From Deltaproteobacteria bacterium (GTDB lineage Bacteria; Desulfobacterota; Binatia; DP-6), in the NCBI GenBank assembly GCA_005879205.1, contig VBLD01000070.1, positions 1-8,192 of the forward strand: a stretch of 8,192 bases of DNA. Reading direction: 5' to 3'. A program made the position numbers and the translations under genes. Below the pieces are notes generated by a model. It saw only the letters and a list, made by a program, of their open reading frames with translations. It was not told the DNA's origin and did not search any database. Positions 1 to 6,116 of this stretch are shown piece after piece (position 1 is the first letter of the stretch; every line of letters begins with the position of its first letter).

Positions 1-2
1 GT

Positions 3-836
3 GCCGCCATCGGCGCGCAGGCGACCTGGCTCGAGAGCAACGCCCACGGGCGTTTCGACGACAAGCCCGACGGCAGGGCGGCCGACTCGGTGCGGTACCG
101 CCTCCCGAGCGGGGAAGAACAGGTCTTCACCTGCCACGAGCTCGAGCGTCGGGACCAGGTCCGGCGGTGCGACCGCGACTACGGCGTGCTCCTCATGCGC
201 CGCGGTCAGGTGCTCGGCGTGGAGTGCCTCGTGATCGGGATCGGCGGACTCCGGACGCTCGGGACCCTCCTGCTGACCATCGTGCTGTGCGATGACGCGC
301 AGCGAGCGGAGCTCGCTCGCAAGGTCCAGGCGTTGCTACCGTGGCGGTCCGGGATGCGGCCCGAAGACAGCGCCGAGGTCTGCGTCGAATTCGTGGTCGA
401 CGGCAGCGATGCGCTGACGAACATCCTCAACCGGCCTGTCTTCACCTTCGAGGTCGTGGCGGCGGCGGTTGCCGGCGCGGATCCCGCCGTCCGGATCTCT
501 CCCCTACGCGAGGGGGTCCTGTTCCCGGACGGAAACGGAGGCGGCACGCTTCGCGCGCAGAGTTTTTCCGACATCCAGATTCCTCGCGCGCGGTACGAGC
601 TCCTGCGGCAACTGGTCGAGCAGCCACGCGAGTGCACGGTCGCCGACCTGTGTCGCGAGCTGAAGATCACCGAGCGCGCGCTGAGGGTGCGCATCCACCA
701 CCTGAACGACGACCTGCACCCGCTGCTGCGCGGCCTCGACGTGCGTCGCGTCGTACAGAAGGACCGCGCGGACGGGCGCTACCATCTGGTGAAGAACATC
801 CGCATCACGCTGGCTGCGGCCGAGACAGTGACGTAG
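3..836 (+). CDS. Unidentified protein with C-terminal winged-helix domain (5' partial)
   Basis: I do not recognise this family. The frame is open from the left edge (first whole codon at base 3) to a TAG at 834-836. A GTG at 90 could start it, but the codons before it have the same strong G/C third-position bias, so coding very probably runs in from outside the window. Counting from GTG 90 as residue 1, about residues 1-160 are an unassigned mixed region with a hydrophobic stretch near 47-66 and several scattered cysteines. Residues 165-234 look like an OmpR/PhoB-type winged helix: a helix opening YELLRQLVEQP, a helix around TVADLCRELKI, a likely recognition helix ERALRVRIHHLNDDL, and a closing hairpin DGRYHLV. 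This suggests a DNA-binding regulator or a protein using the same fold. No receiver-domain aspartate pattern is visible in the part seen. The gene converges on the leftward block at 885. Confidence 0.6.
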   Translation, partial: AAIGAQATWLESNAHGRFDDKPDGRAADSVRYRLPSGEEQVFTCHELERRDQVRRCDRDYGVLLMRRGQVLGVECLVIGIGGLRTLGTLLLTIVLCDDAQRAELARKVQALLPWRSGMRPEDSAEVCVEFVVDGSDALTNILNRPVFTFEVVAAAVAGADPAVRISPLREGVLFPDGNGGGTLRAQSFSDIQIPRARYELLRQLVEQPRECTVADLCRELKITERALRVRIHHLNDDLHPLLRGLDVRRVVQKDRADGRYHLVKNIRITLAAAETVT

Positions 837-863
837 CTCGCCGACCAGACGCGCGACGTGCCG

Positions 864-884
864 GCCGCGCCCTCGGCCCGCGGC
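864..884. terminator. Possible bidirectional hairpin between convergent genes
   Basis: A perfect 6-bp stem, GCCGCG (864-869) with CGCGGC (879-884) and a 9-base loop, fills most of the 48-bp gap between two convergent stop codons (TAG 834-836 on +, TGA 887-885 on -). There is no T-tract on either side, so a classical intrinsic terminator is not supported. In DNA this GC-rich a 6-bp GC stem can also arise by chance. Confidence 0.25.
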
Positions 885-1280
885 TCACGGATGGGGACGT
901 CCAAAGCGGCTCGCGACCTCCTCGACGGCCCAGTAAACGACGTTCCGCGTGACCAGGCCGCCGGTGATCTCGAAGGCCTCGACCGTCAGGCCGGGCCGGT
1001 CGGCGAACACGTTGAGCTTCCGGTAGACCACGATCACGCCGTACGGCCGCTCGATCACGTCCTCGAGCTCGAAGCGGAGCTGCGGGAAGCGCGCGAGGGC
1101 GGCGGCATAGAGGTCGCGGATGGCCGCCCGGCCACGGACGACCCCGTCGCCGTCCGGATGCATGACGAGCACGCTCGGGCTCTGGAAGACCGCGGTCTCG
1201 GCGTAGTGGCGCATGATGCGGTCGAGGTCGCGGCCGTTCCATCCCTCGAGCCAGTCCTGGACGAAGCGGGCGTGGGTCAC
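885..1280 (-). CDS. SnoaL/NTF2-like protein
   Basis: This is a 131-residue protein with the cone-shaped SnoaL/NTF2-like fold pattern. It has an N-terminal helix (FVQDWLEGWNGRDLDRIMRHY), then the first strand with AVFQSP, a helix around GRAAIRDLYAAALARFP, and a series of beta strands (RFELEDVIERPYGVIVVYR, TVEAFEITGGLVTRNVVYW). Members are either small cyclases, isomerases or hydrolases, or non-catalytic ligand binders, and the sequence does not tell which. The GTG start at 1280-1278 is chosen because the ORF's longer upstream extension is only the antisense-free shadow of the neighbouring hydrolase, and because this GTG overlaps the hydrolase TGA by four bases (GTGA). That arrangement implies translational coupling. 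There is no signal peptide, so it is probably cytoplasmic even though its partner is predicted to be a lipoprotein. Confidence 0.8.
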   Translation of the reverse strand: MTHARFVQDWLEGWNGRDLDRIMRHYAETAVFQSPSVLVMHPDGDGVVRGRAAIRDLYAAALARFPQLRFELEDVIERPYGVIVVYRKLNVFADRPGLTVEAFEITGGLVTRNVVYWAVEEVASRFGRPHP

Positions 1281-2200
1281 GGGTGTGCCTCCGTCCAGCG
1301 CGTGATCTCCGCGACCACCCGCTCGGGCCGCTCCTCCTGCGGGATGTGGCCCGTCTGCTCGAGGACGAGCAGCTCGCTGCCTCCGATGAGCTCGTGGTAG
1401 CGGCGAGCGGTCGCGGGCGGCACGAGCCGATCGGTGTCGCCGGTGATCACCAGCGTCGGCGCGCGGATCGTCCGCACGCGCGCCGGCCGCTCCGCCGGGG
1501 TAGTCTGCTCGAGACGTGCGAGGAACGCGTTCGCCCCGCCCCGGCTGCGCAGCGGCGCGTAGTAGGCGTCGACGTCGGCGTCGGTGATGATCGACGGATC
1601 GTAGACCGCCTTCTTGAGGCCGGCGCGCACACGGCCGCGCGCCGGAAGCTCGCGCAGCACGGGGCCGATCACCGGCCAGGTGAGCACGCGATAGGAGAGT
1701 GGCCGCCCGTCCACCTCCGCCTCGGGAAGGCCCGCGGCGCCGAGGAGGACGAGCGCCCCCACGCGCTCGGGCCGGACGATCGCGACCTCGGTGGCGACCG
1801 CTCCTCCCATGGAGTTCCCCACCAGCACGGCGCGCGGGATGCGTTCGGCGTCGAGGTAGCCGAGGACGGCGCCCGCGAGCCACGGGACGTCGTAGCTCGC
1901 ATCGCCCGGCTTGTCGCTGAACCCGAAGCCGGGGAGGTCGATGGCGTGCACGCGATAGCGGGCCGCGAGCGGTCCCATCACCTTCCGCCAGCTGTAGGTG
2001 CTGGCCGGGTTGCCGTGGAGGAGGACGACGTCGCGGCCGCTGCCGAGGGTGATCGCGAAGACGCCGAGGCCGTTCACGGTCACGTAGCGGCCGTGGTCCC
2101 GGGCCGTCGCCCAGGGGGTGGTGCGAGCCAGCTCGACGGGCTGGCGGCGGGCGCAGCCGACGAGCAGCAGCAAGGAGACGATCCAGCCGAATCGTCGCAT
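1277..2200 (-). CDS. Alpha/beta-hydrolase lipoprotein
   Basis: This is a 307-residue alpha/beta-hydrolase-fold enzyme. The N-terminus is a lipoprotein signal: charged MRR, a hydrophobic core, then lipobox LVGC with Cys16 as the predicted lipidated residue. Ala17 follows rather than Asp, so outer-membrane sorting would be expected under enterobacterial rules. The visible hydrolase elements are the oxyanion-hole HGNP at 62-65, DLPGFGFSDKP at 88-98, the nucleophile elbow GNSMGG with Ser130, the acid residue in GDTDRLVP (Asp257 most likely), and the catalytic histidine in TGHIPQEERP (His285). The serine at the elbow rules out a haloalkane dehalogenase, which would have Asp there, and favours an esterase/lipase or C-C hydrolase. 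The substrate is unknown. ATG 2200 has a good AAAGG ribosome binding site six bases upstream. The gene lies 58 bp downstream of the carotenoid gene and overlaps the SnoaL-like gene by GTGA. Confidence 0.88.
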   Translation of the reverse strand: MRRFGWIVSLLLLVGCARRQPVELARTTPWATARDHGRYVTVNGLGVFAITLGSGRDVVLLHGNPASTYSWRKVMGPLAARYRVHAIDLPGFGFSDKPGDASYDVPWLAGAVLGYLDAERIPRAVLVGNSMGGAVATEVAIVRPERVGALVLLGAAGLPEAEVDGRPLSYRVLTWPVIGPVLRELPARGRVRAGLKKAVYDPSIITDADVDAYYAPLRSRGGANAFLARLEQTTPAERPARVRTIRAPTLVITGDTDRLVPPATARRYHELIGGSELLVLEQTGHIPQEERPERVVAEITRWTEAHP

Positions 2201-2205
2201 GCGAG

Positions 2206-2210
2206 GCCTT
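2206..2210 (-). promoter_or_regulatory. Ribosome binding site of the hydrolase gene
   Basis: On the minus strand AAAGG lies six bases before the ATG at 2200. It is the clearest Shine-Dalgarno in the leftward block and supports this start. It lies in the only non-coding gap of the block (2201-2258), in which I see no convincing promoter or terminator. Confidence 0.5.
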
Positions 2211-2258
2211 TACGCCGGTGCCGCGGCTCTTACCACGGCCCCGTCTCCACGATGGTGG

Positions 2259-2471
2259 CTACCGTCCGCCTTCCATGTTGGCGACGTCGAACGTGCCCGG
2301 CGGCACGTCGGTGTCGTAGCGGACCTCGCGCATCTTGTAGGTCGTGTGCGTGGCGTAGGGGAGCATCGCGACGTCGCTCTCCATGGCCGTCGCATCCGCA
2401 CCCGCCGCGGCGGACGCCAAGAGGACGACGACCAGGACGGCGTACTTCACGGCGCCCGCCTGGCGGCGCAT
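2259..2471 (-). other. Signal-peptide-like C-terminal tail of the CruF homologue
   Basis: This is the last 70 residues of the cruF frame, starting at Met259 (ATG 2471-2469). It reads like a small exported protein: basic MRRQAGAVK, a hydrophobic core AVLVVVLLASAAAGADA with an AxA-like end, then about 42 polar residues containing YATHTTYKMREVRYDTD. It is in frame with no intervening stop, so it is translated as part of the enzyme at minimum. It would either add a last transmembrane helix with an external tail or be a former separate gene joined by loss of a stop codon. Internal initiation at Met259 is possible but unproven. Confidence 0.45.
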
Positions 2472-3245
2472 CGGGTTCAGCGGGTGGGACAGGAAGAGCA
2501 CGACGACGGGGGCATACAGCATGCAGCCGAGGAGGCCAAGCAGCGTCTCGCCGATCCAGAAGGTGAGCGCGAGGTTGAAGACCAGGATGCCGAGATAGAC
2601 CCCGGGCTCGAGGAGGCCGCCGTAGCGCACGTGCCGCGCGCCGCCGCGCGACCAGCCGACCCGGGCGTCGAGCCACTGGTAGAGCCCGATCGTGACCAGC
2701 GCGACCAGGAACCAGCCGCCGTAGTTGCTGAGCGGCACGCCGAAGTGGATCCCCCCGCCCGGATAGTAATAGATGCGCCCGAGAAACCAGCGCTCGCCGC
2801 GCAGGGTGAGCGGGTCGATCACCAGATCGATCAGCATGACGAAGAAGGCGCCGGTCAGGAGCACGCGGCGGCTCGCGCGGACGTCGGGCGTGTCGAGCAC
2901 CTGGAAGTCTCGCCGCGAGACGGCGAGTGGGGAGTAGAGGAACAGCGCCAGCGTATAGCCCAGGTAGCAGAGGAAGCTGAACGACAGGGAGTCGAAGAAG
3001 GGCACGTTGGCGAGCCACAGCTCGCGGTCCCGCGTGGCGTCCAGGTAGACGTACAGGCCGAACGGGAAGCCGTTGCGCGTCGAGCTGAACTCGGCGGCGT
3101 ACGCGACCAGCCAGGCGAGCGCCGTGAAGGCCAGCGTCCGTCGCCAGCCGAGGCGGGTCACGGCGGCGAAGAGGTAGACCGCGAGGAACACGAAGACGTA
3201 CGGCCGGAGCACCAGCGACCCCGCAAGCAGGTGGAGGAGGCGCAC
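2259..3245 (-). CDS. cruF: CruF-type carotenoid biosynthesis membrane protein (DUF422) with extra C-terminal tail
   Basis: This 328-residue, strongly hydrophobic multi-pass membrane protein is of the DUF422/CruF type. Characterised members are carotenoid hydratases (1',2'-hydratase CruF of bacteria and bisanhydrobacterioruberin hydratase of haloarchaea) that add water to the terminal double bond of acyclic carotenoid ends. Family-like motifs are AEFSSTRNGFPFG (51-63), FFVMLIDLVIDP (134-145, with acidic Asp140 and Asp144), YYYPGGGIHFGVPLSNYGGW (159-178) and FLSHPLNP (251-258). The GTG start at 3245 sits four bases beyond the AsmA stop codon, with GGGAG about ten bases upstream. The longer open frame further upstream is a shadow of the AsmA gene. 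The region after residue 258 (2259-2471) is unusual: it has a further hydrophobic segment and a polar tail, described separately. The exact substrate cannot be read from the sequence, and no other carotenoid gene is in the window. Confidence 0.85.
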   Translation of the reverse strand: MRLLHLLAGSLVLRPYVFVFLAVYLFAAVTRLGWRRTLAFTALAWLVAYAAEFSSTRNGFPFGLYVYLDATRDRELWLANVPFFDSLSFSFLCYLGYTLALFLYSPLAVSRRDFQVLDTPDVRASRRVLLTGAFFVMLIDLVIDPLTLRGERWFLGRIYYYPGGGIHFGVPLSNYGGWFLVALVTIGLYQWLDARVGWSRGGARHVRYGGLLEPGVYLGILVFNLALTFWIGETLLGLLGCMLYAPVVVLFLSHPLNPMRRQAGAVKYAVLVVVLLASAAAGADATAMESDVAMLPYATHTTYKMREVRYDTDVPPGTFDVANMEGGR

Positions 3246-3249
3246 GCGG

Positions 3250-4770
3250 TCAGCGCTCCCGCCGCCGCTTGCCGCCGAGGAGGCGCTCGACCAGCGAGCT
3301 CGCCCGCTCCTCGATCCCCGTCTGGGCGAGCAGCCCGCGCGTGATCGCCGCCACGAACGCCGGCTCGGGCGTGACCCGTGGGTGCTGGAGCGGCCCGTGC
3401 ACGTGGAGGGGGATGGCGAGGCGGTCGCGCGCGTCGACCAGCACGGGCCGCAGGCGCGAGCGCCCGAGAAGGTCGTCGGTGAGCGCGGACGACGCCACGA
3501 CGCGCACCGCCATGTCGACGTCGCCGTCGAGCCCGAGGTCTCCCGTCGCATGCGCGTCGTAGCTCGCGCCGACGAGCACCAGGTCGTCCGAGTGCACGCG
3601 GCGGTGTGCGAGCCGTCCGGTGCCCGCGAGCTGCGTGAAGCGCAGGTCCTCGCTGCCGAGCAGGTCGGGGTAGCGGCTTCGCAGGCGATCGGCGGCGCCG
3701 CTCCCCATCAATGGCCGCAGGATCTCGAGGATCGCCGGCCCGATGCCAACGCCCGCCACGCGTCCCTCGGCGACGCGGAAGGTCCCGTGGCCGGTGAGCG
3801 CGGCCTCGAAGTCCTCGGTTCCCGGCGCGGGACCCGTGAGCGCGGCCTCCAGCTCGAGCGTACCGGCGGGATGAGGCGCCCCGGCACGCACCGGAACGCG
3901 CGCGAGGTCCATCTTCTGCCCGGCCAGATGCGCTTCGAGCGCCGACGCCGTGACGCGCGCGTCGCCGGTCGCGGTGCCGCCGAGCAGCTCGACCGCGACC
4001 GGATCGAGCGTGAGATCCGGCGGGCTCGCGCGGAGCGTCGCGCGCAGGCGGGTGAGGGACAGCGATCCCAGCGTCCCACGGGCGGCGGTCAGCGTGCCCT
4101 GGTACGCCGCCCGCTCGCCGGTGAGGTCGAGCACGCCCTGGCTCGCGATGTCCTCGAGGCGAACGTTGGCGCCCGCCACCTGGGCCCGCAACGCGATCGG
4201 CATGGGGGCACCGAGCCGCGGCTCGCGCGCGTCGATCGCGACGTCGGTCAGCTCGACGTCGCGCCCGGTGGCGCGATCGGCATAGCGCAGCGTGCCCTGC
4301 CGCAGGCGCAGGACGCCGAGCTGGAACGCGGGTCCGTGGTGCCGCGGCGGATCCGGCGACGGCTTCGCCTTCCCCTGGCGCCCGCCGAGCGTGCTGACGT
4401 TCAGGCGTCCGGCGCGGTCGCGCACCAGACGGACGACGGGCTCGTCGACGACGACTCGATCGACGACGAGACGGCTCCGCAGGAGCGGCAGGAGGCGCAG
4501 CCGCATGCCGAGCCGGCGCGCCGTGAGGAAGGGCTCGGTGGCGTCGAAGGCCGGGTCGTCGCCGATCGCCACCGTCTCGAGCGCAACCCCGAGGCCGCCC
4601 CGCAAGCTGAGGCCGACGCGCTCGGCGCGGACATCTCGCCCGAGCGCGTGCCCCGCCGCGCGCAGCAGCCGGTGCTGCTGGCGGCTCGCGAGGTAGGCGA
4701 GGCCGGCGACCGCCCCCGCCACGGCGACGGCTGCCACCGCGGCGACGGCCACGAGCCGGCCTCGGGTCAC
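3250..4770 (-). CDS. AsmA-family inner-membrane-anchored envelope protein
   Basis: This is a 506-residue AsmA-like protein. A single N-terminal membrane segment (about residues 7-27, rich in Ala and Val) anchors it in the inner membrane, with the rest in the periplasm. The N-terminal portion has the family pattern of LSLRGGLGVALETVAIGDDP, the rule-like strand series LRLLPLLRSRLVVDRVVVDEP (91-111), then GRLNVSTL. The C-terminal AsmA_2-like part includes GHGTFRVAEGRVAGVGI (327-343), DDLVLVGASYDAHATGDLGLDGDVDM (395-420), DLLG and PLHVHGPLQHPRVTPEP (454-470). AsmA proteins resemble bridge-like lipid-transfer proteins and affect outer-membrane lipid composition, so it may act in envelope lipid handling. 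The GTG start at 4770-4768 overlaps the upstream lipoprotein stop by four bases (GTGA), and the stop lies four bases before cruF, so all three are likely co-transcribed. The C-terminus is strongly basic (KRRRER). Confidence 0.88.
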   Translation of the reverse strand: MTRGRLVAVAAVAAVAVAGAVAGLAYLASRQQHRLLRAAGHALGRDVRAERVGLSLRGGLGVALETVAIGDDPAFDATEPFLTARRLGMRLRLLPLLRSRLVVDRVVVDEPVVRLVRDRAGRLNVSTLGGRQGKAKPSPDPPRHHGPAFQLGVLRLRQGTLRYADRATGRDVELTDVAIDAREPRLGAPMPIALRAQVAGANVRLEDIASQGVLDLTGERAAYQGTLTAARGTLGSLSLTRLRATLRASPPDLTLDPVAVELLGGTATGDARVTASALEAHLAGQKMDLARVPVRAGAPHPAGTLELEAALTGPAPGTEDFEAALTGHGTFRVAEGRVAGVGIGPAILEILRPLMGSGAADRLRSRYPDLLGSEDLRFTQLAGTGRLAHRRVHSDDLVLVGASYDAHATGDLGLDGDVDMAVRVVASSALTDDLLGRSRLRPVLVDARDRLAIPLHVHGPLQHPRVTPEPAFVAAITRGLLAQTGIEERASSLVERLLGGKRRRER

Positions 4771-5180
4771 TCGCCGAGCTCCTGGTAGTTGGTCACGCGC
4801 CAGCCGTCGTCGTCGCGCCGCACCGTGACGATCCAGCGCCGCTCGAAGCGGTCGGCGTCCTCGACCACGATCGTGCCGCGGTAGAGGTAGTTCACCATGT
4901 CGTCGCCGACGGGGTGCTCCTCGAGGAAGGTGTAGTGCACCGACGGCTTGCGCGTCGTCTCATCGATCACCTGGCCCCGGGTGAGCCCGATCTCCTCCTC
5001 GACCTTGTGGCGCGCGAGGTCCTTCGTGTAGGGCAGCGCCGCCGGGAGGTCGATGCGGACGTAGTGCGCGTCGAGGAAACGCTCCGCGGTCCCGCGCGCG
5101 GTCGAGGGGTCGGCGCGGCAACCCGAGAGGAGCGCGGAGAGGAGCACGAGGGTCACCGCGGCTCGCGTCGTCGCCGTCAC
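4767..5180 (-). CDS. Small NTF2-like lipoprotein of unknown function
   Basis: This is a short exported lipoprotein. With GTG 5180 as start it has 137 residues, and the signal peptide MTATTRAAVTLVLLSALLSG ends in lipobox LLSGC with Cys21. The mature part begins with a helix (TARGTAERFLDAHYVRIDLPAA), continues with a charged helical region, and ends in beta strands (VNYLYRGTIVVEDAD, RRWIVTVRRDDDGWRVTNY). That is the layout of small NTF2-like or DUF4878-type lipoproteins. An upstream in-frame ATG at 5210 would add ten residues (MVTTDSGRYK) ahead of the signal. I prefer GTG 5180 because it gives a normal-length signal peptide and leaves 39 rather than 9 bases to the divergent xerC start. It is the first gene of the leftward block and its TGA overlaps the AsmA GTG. 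Function is not recognisable; a ligand-binding or envelope accessory role is inference only. Confidence 0.75.
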   Translation of the reverse strand: MTATTRAAVTLVLLSALLSGCRADPSTARGTAERFLDAHYVRIDLPAALPYTKDLARHKVEEEIGLTRGQVIDETTRKPSVHYTFLEEHPVGDDMVNYLYRGTIVVEDADRFERRWIVTVRRDDDGWRVTNYQELGE

Positions 5181-5181
5181 C

Positions 5182-5210
5182 TTGTACCGCCCGGAGTCGG
5201 TTGTTACCAT
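5182..5210 (+). promoter_or_regulatory. Weak candidate promoter for xerC-hslVU, possibly leaderless
   Basis: TTGTAC (5182-5187) and TACCAT (5205-5210) are spaced by 17 bases and match the sigma-70 hexamers at 3/6 and 4/6. The -10 ends nine bases before the xerC ATG at 5220, so a transcript starting a few bases downstream would have almost no leader. No Shine-Dalgarno precedes that ATG, which fits. The evidence is only positional and the match is weak. Confidence 0.3.
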
Positions 5211-5229
5211 CGGCCCGGTATGCCCACAA
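5201..5229 (-). promoter_or_regulatory. Weak candidate promoter for the leftward envelope block
   Basis: On the minus strand TTGTGG (5229-5224) and TAACAA (5206-5201) lie 17 bases apart, upstream of the GTG at 5180. Each matches sigma-70 consensus at about 3/6. If real, it overlaps the candidate xerC promoter on the other strand and the two operons could not fire independently. The match is weak enough to be chance. Confidence 0.2.
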
Positions 5230-6116
5230 GGACGGAGCGCGCGACGGTGGACGCGCTCGCCGCCTATGCCGCGCACCTGCGCAACGAGCGGCACGCATCG
5301 CCGCACACGCTGCGCGGGTACCTCGCCGATCTCCGCCAGTTCCTCGCCTTCGCGGGACCGGGTGGCCCCGCCGCCGTGCGCATCGAGACGATCCGTCACT
5401 GGCTGCGCGCGCTCGACGGGCGCGCCGATCGCAACTCGATCGCACGCAAGCTCGCCGCCGTGCGGGGCTTCTTCCGCTTTCTGGTCGACACGCAGCGGCT
5501 CGAGCACGACCCATCCGCCGGCGTTGCGACGCCGAGGACGACGCGCAAGCTTCCCGCCCACCTGACGCTCGACGACGTCGACCGGCTGCTCGCGACGCCG
5601 CCGGCCGATGGCCTGCTCGGTCTCCGCGACCGCGCGATCCTCGAGCTGCTCTACTCCTCGGGGCTCCGCGTGAGCGAGCTCAGGGGACTCGACTGGGAGC
5701 ACCTCGACGTGGAGGCGGGCCTGGTGCGCGTCCTCGGCAAGGGGCGCAAGGAGCGCGTCGTGCCGGTGGGACGTCCGGCGCTGCGCGCCCTCGAGGCGTA
5801 CCGCCGGGCGGGAGCCAGCGCCGGATGGCCCGCGGCGCGCGGCGCGGTCTTCCGCAACGCCCGGGGCGGACGGCTCACGGCACGGAGCGTCGGGCGCCTC
5901 GTCGACCGTCACGTGCTGGCGAGCGGCACGACCACCAAAGCCACGCCGCACGCGCTCCGCCACACCTTCGCCACGCATCTGCTCGGCGCGGGGGCCGATC
6001 TCCGGGCCATCCAGGAGCTCCTCGGCCACGCGAGCCTCTCGACGACGCAACGCTACACGCACGTCGACCTCCGCCGTCTGATGGACGCCTATGACCGCGC
6101 GCACCCGCGAGCCTGA
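5220..6116 (+). CDS. xerC: XerC-type site-specific tyrosine recombinase
   Basis: This is a complete 298-residue tyrosine recombinase, the usual size for XerC/XerD, which resolve chromosome dimers at dif sites near the terminus with FtsK. The N-terminal SAM-like DNA-binding domain (about 1-105) contains RHASPHTLRGYLADLRQF and ARKLAAVRGFFRFLV. All catalytic residues are present in the C-terminal domain: Arg150 in SSGLRVSEL, Lys174 in LGKGRKERVVP, His244 and Arg247 in HALRHTFATHL, His270 in ELLGHASLSTTQ, and the nucleophile Tyr279 in QRYTHV. The start at ATG 5220 gives the standard N-terminus; the open frame upstream is antisense to the lipoprotein. The name xerC rather than xerD rests on linkage to hslVU, which is common for xerC (codV in Bacillus). 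There is no integrase-type extension or att-like repeat nearby, so it is a housekeeping recombinase. It overlaps hslV by 26 bases. Confidence 0.92.
   Translation: MPTRTERATVDALAAYAAHLRNERHASPHTLRGYLADLRQFLAFAGPGGPAAVRIETIRHWLRALDGRADRNSIARKLAAVRGFFRFLVDTQRLEHDPSAGVATPRTTRKLPAHLTLDDVDRLLATPPADGLLGLRDRAILELLYSSGLRVSELRGLDWEHLDVEAGLVRVLGKGRKERVVPVGRPALRALEAYRRAGASAGWPAARGAVFRNARGGRLTARSVGRLVDRHVLASGTTTKATPHALRHTFATHLLGAGADLRAIQELLGHASLSTTQRYTHVDLRRLMDAYDRAHPRA

Noticed and set aside
1..234. A 77-codon frame starting with GTG at base 1
   Set aside because: It is rich in Ser, Thr, Arg and Ala without domain character, and the overlapping frame 3-836 has the codon bias of a real gene.
1277..2200. 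Haloalkane dehalogenase
   Set aside because: The nucleophile elbow reads GNSMGG with serine; haloalkane dehalogenases need aspartate there.
2201..2258. Terminator between cruF and the hydrolase gene
   Set aside because: Only a 4-bp CCAC/GTGG stem is visible, with no T-run, which is not enough to call a terminator.
1283..4788. Several plus-strand open frames of 400-470 codons (1283-2566, 2118-3344, 3382-4788)
   Set aside because: They are antisense to the hydrolase, cruF and AsmA genes, have Arg/Ala/Glu/Gly-rich low-complexity translations, and lack motifs. They are shadows of the real genes.
5220..6116. Phage or genomic-island integrase
   Set aside because: The length, N-terminal domain and linkage to hslVU are those of chromosomal XerC, and no tRNA, att-like repeat or phage gene is nearby.
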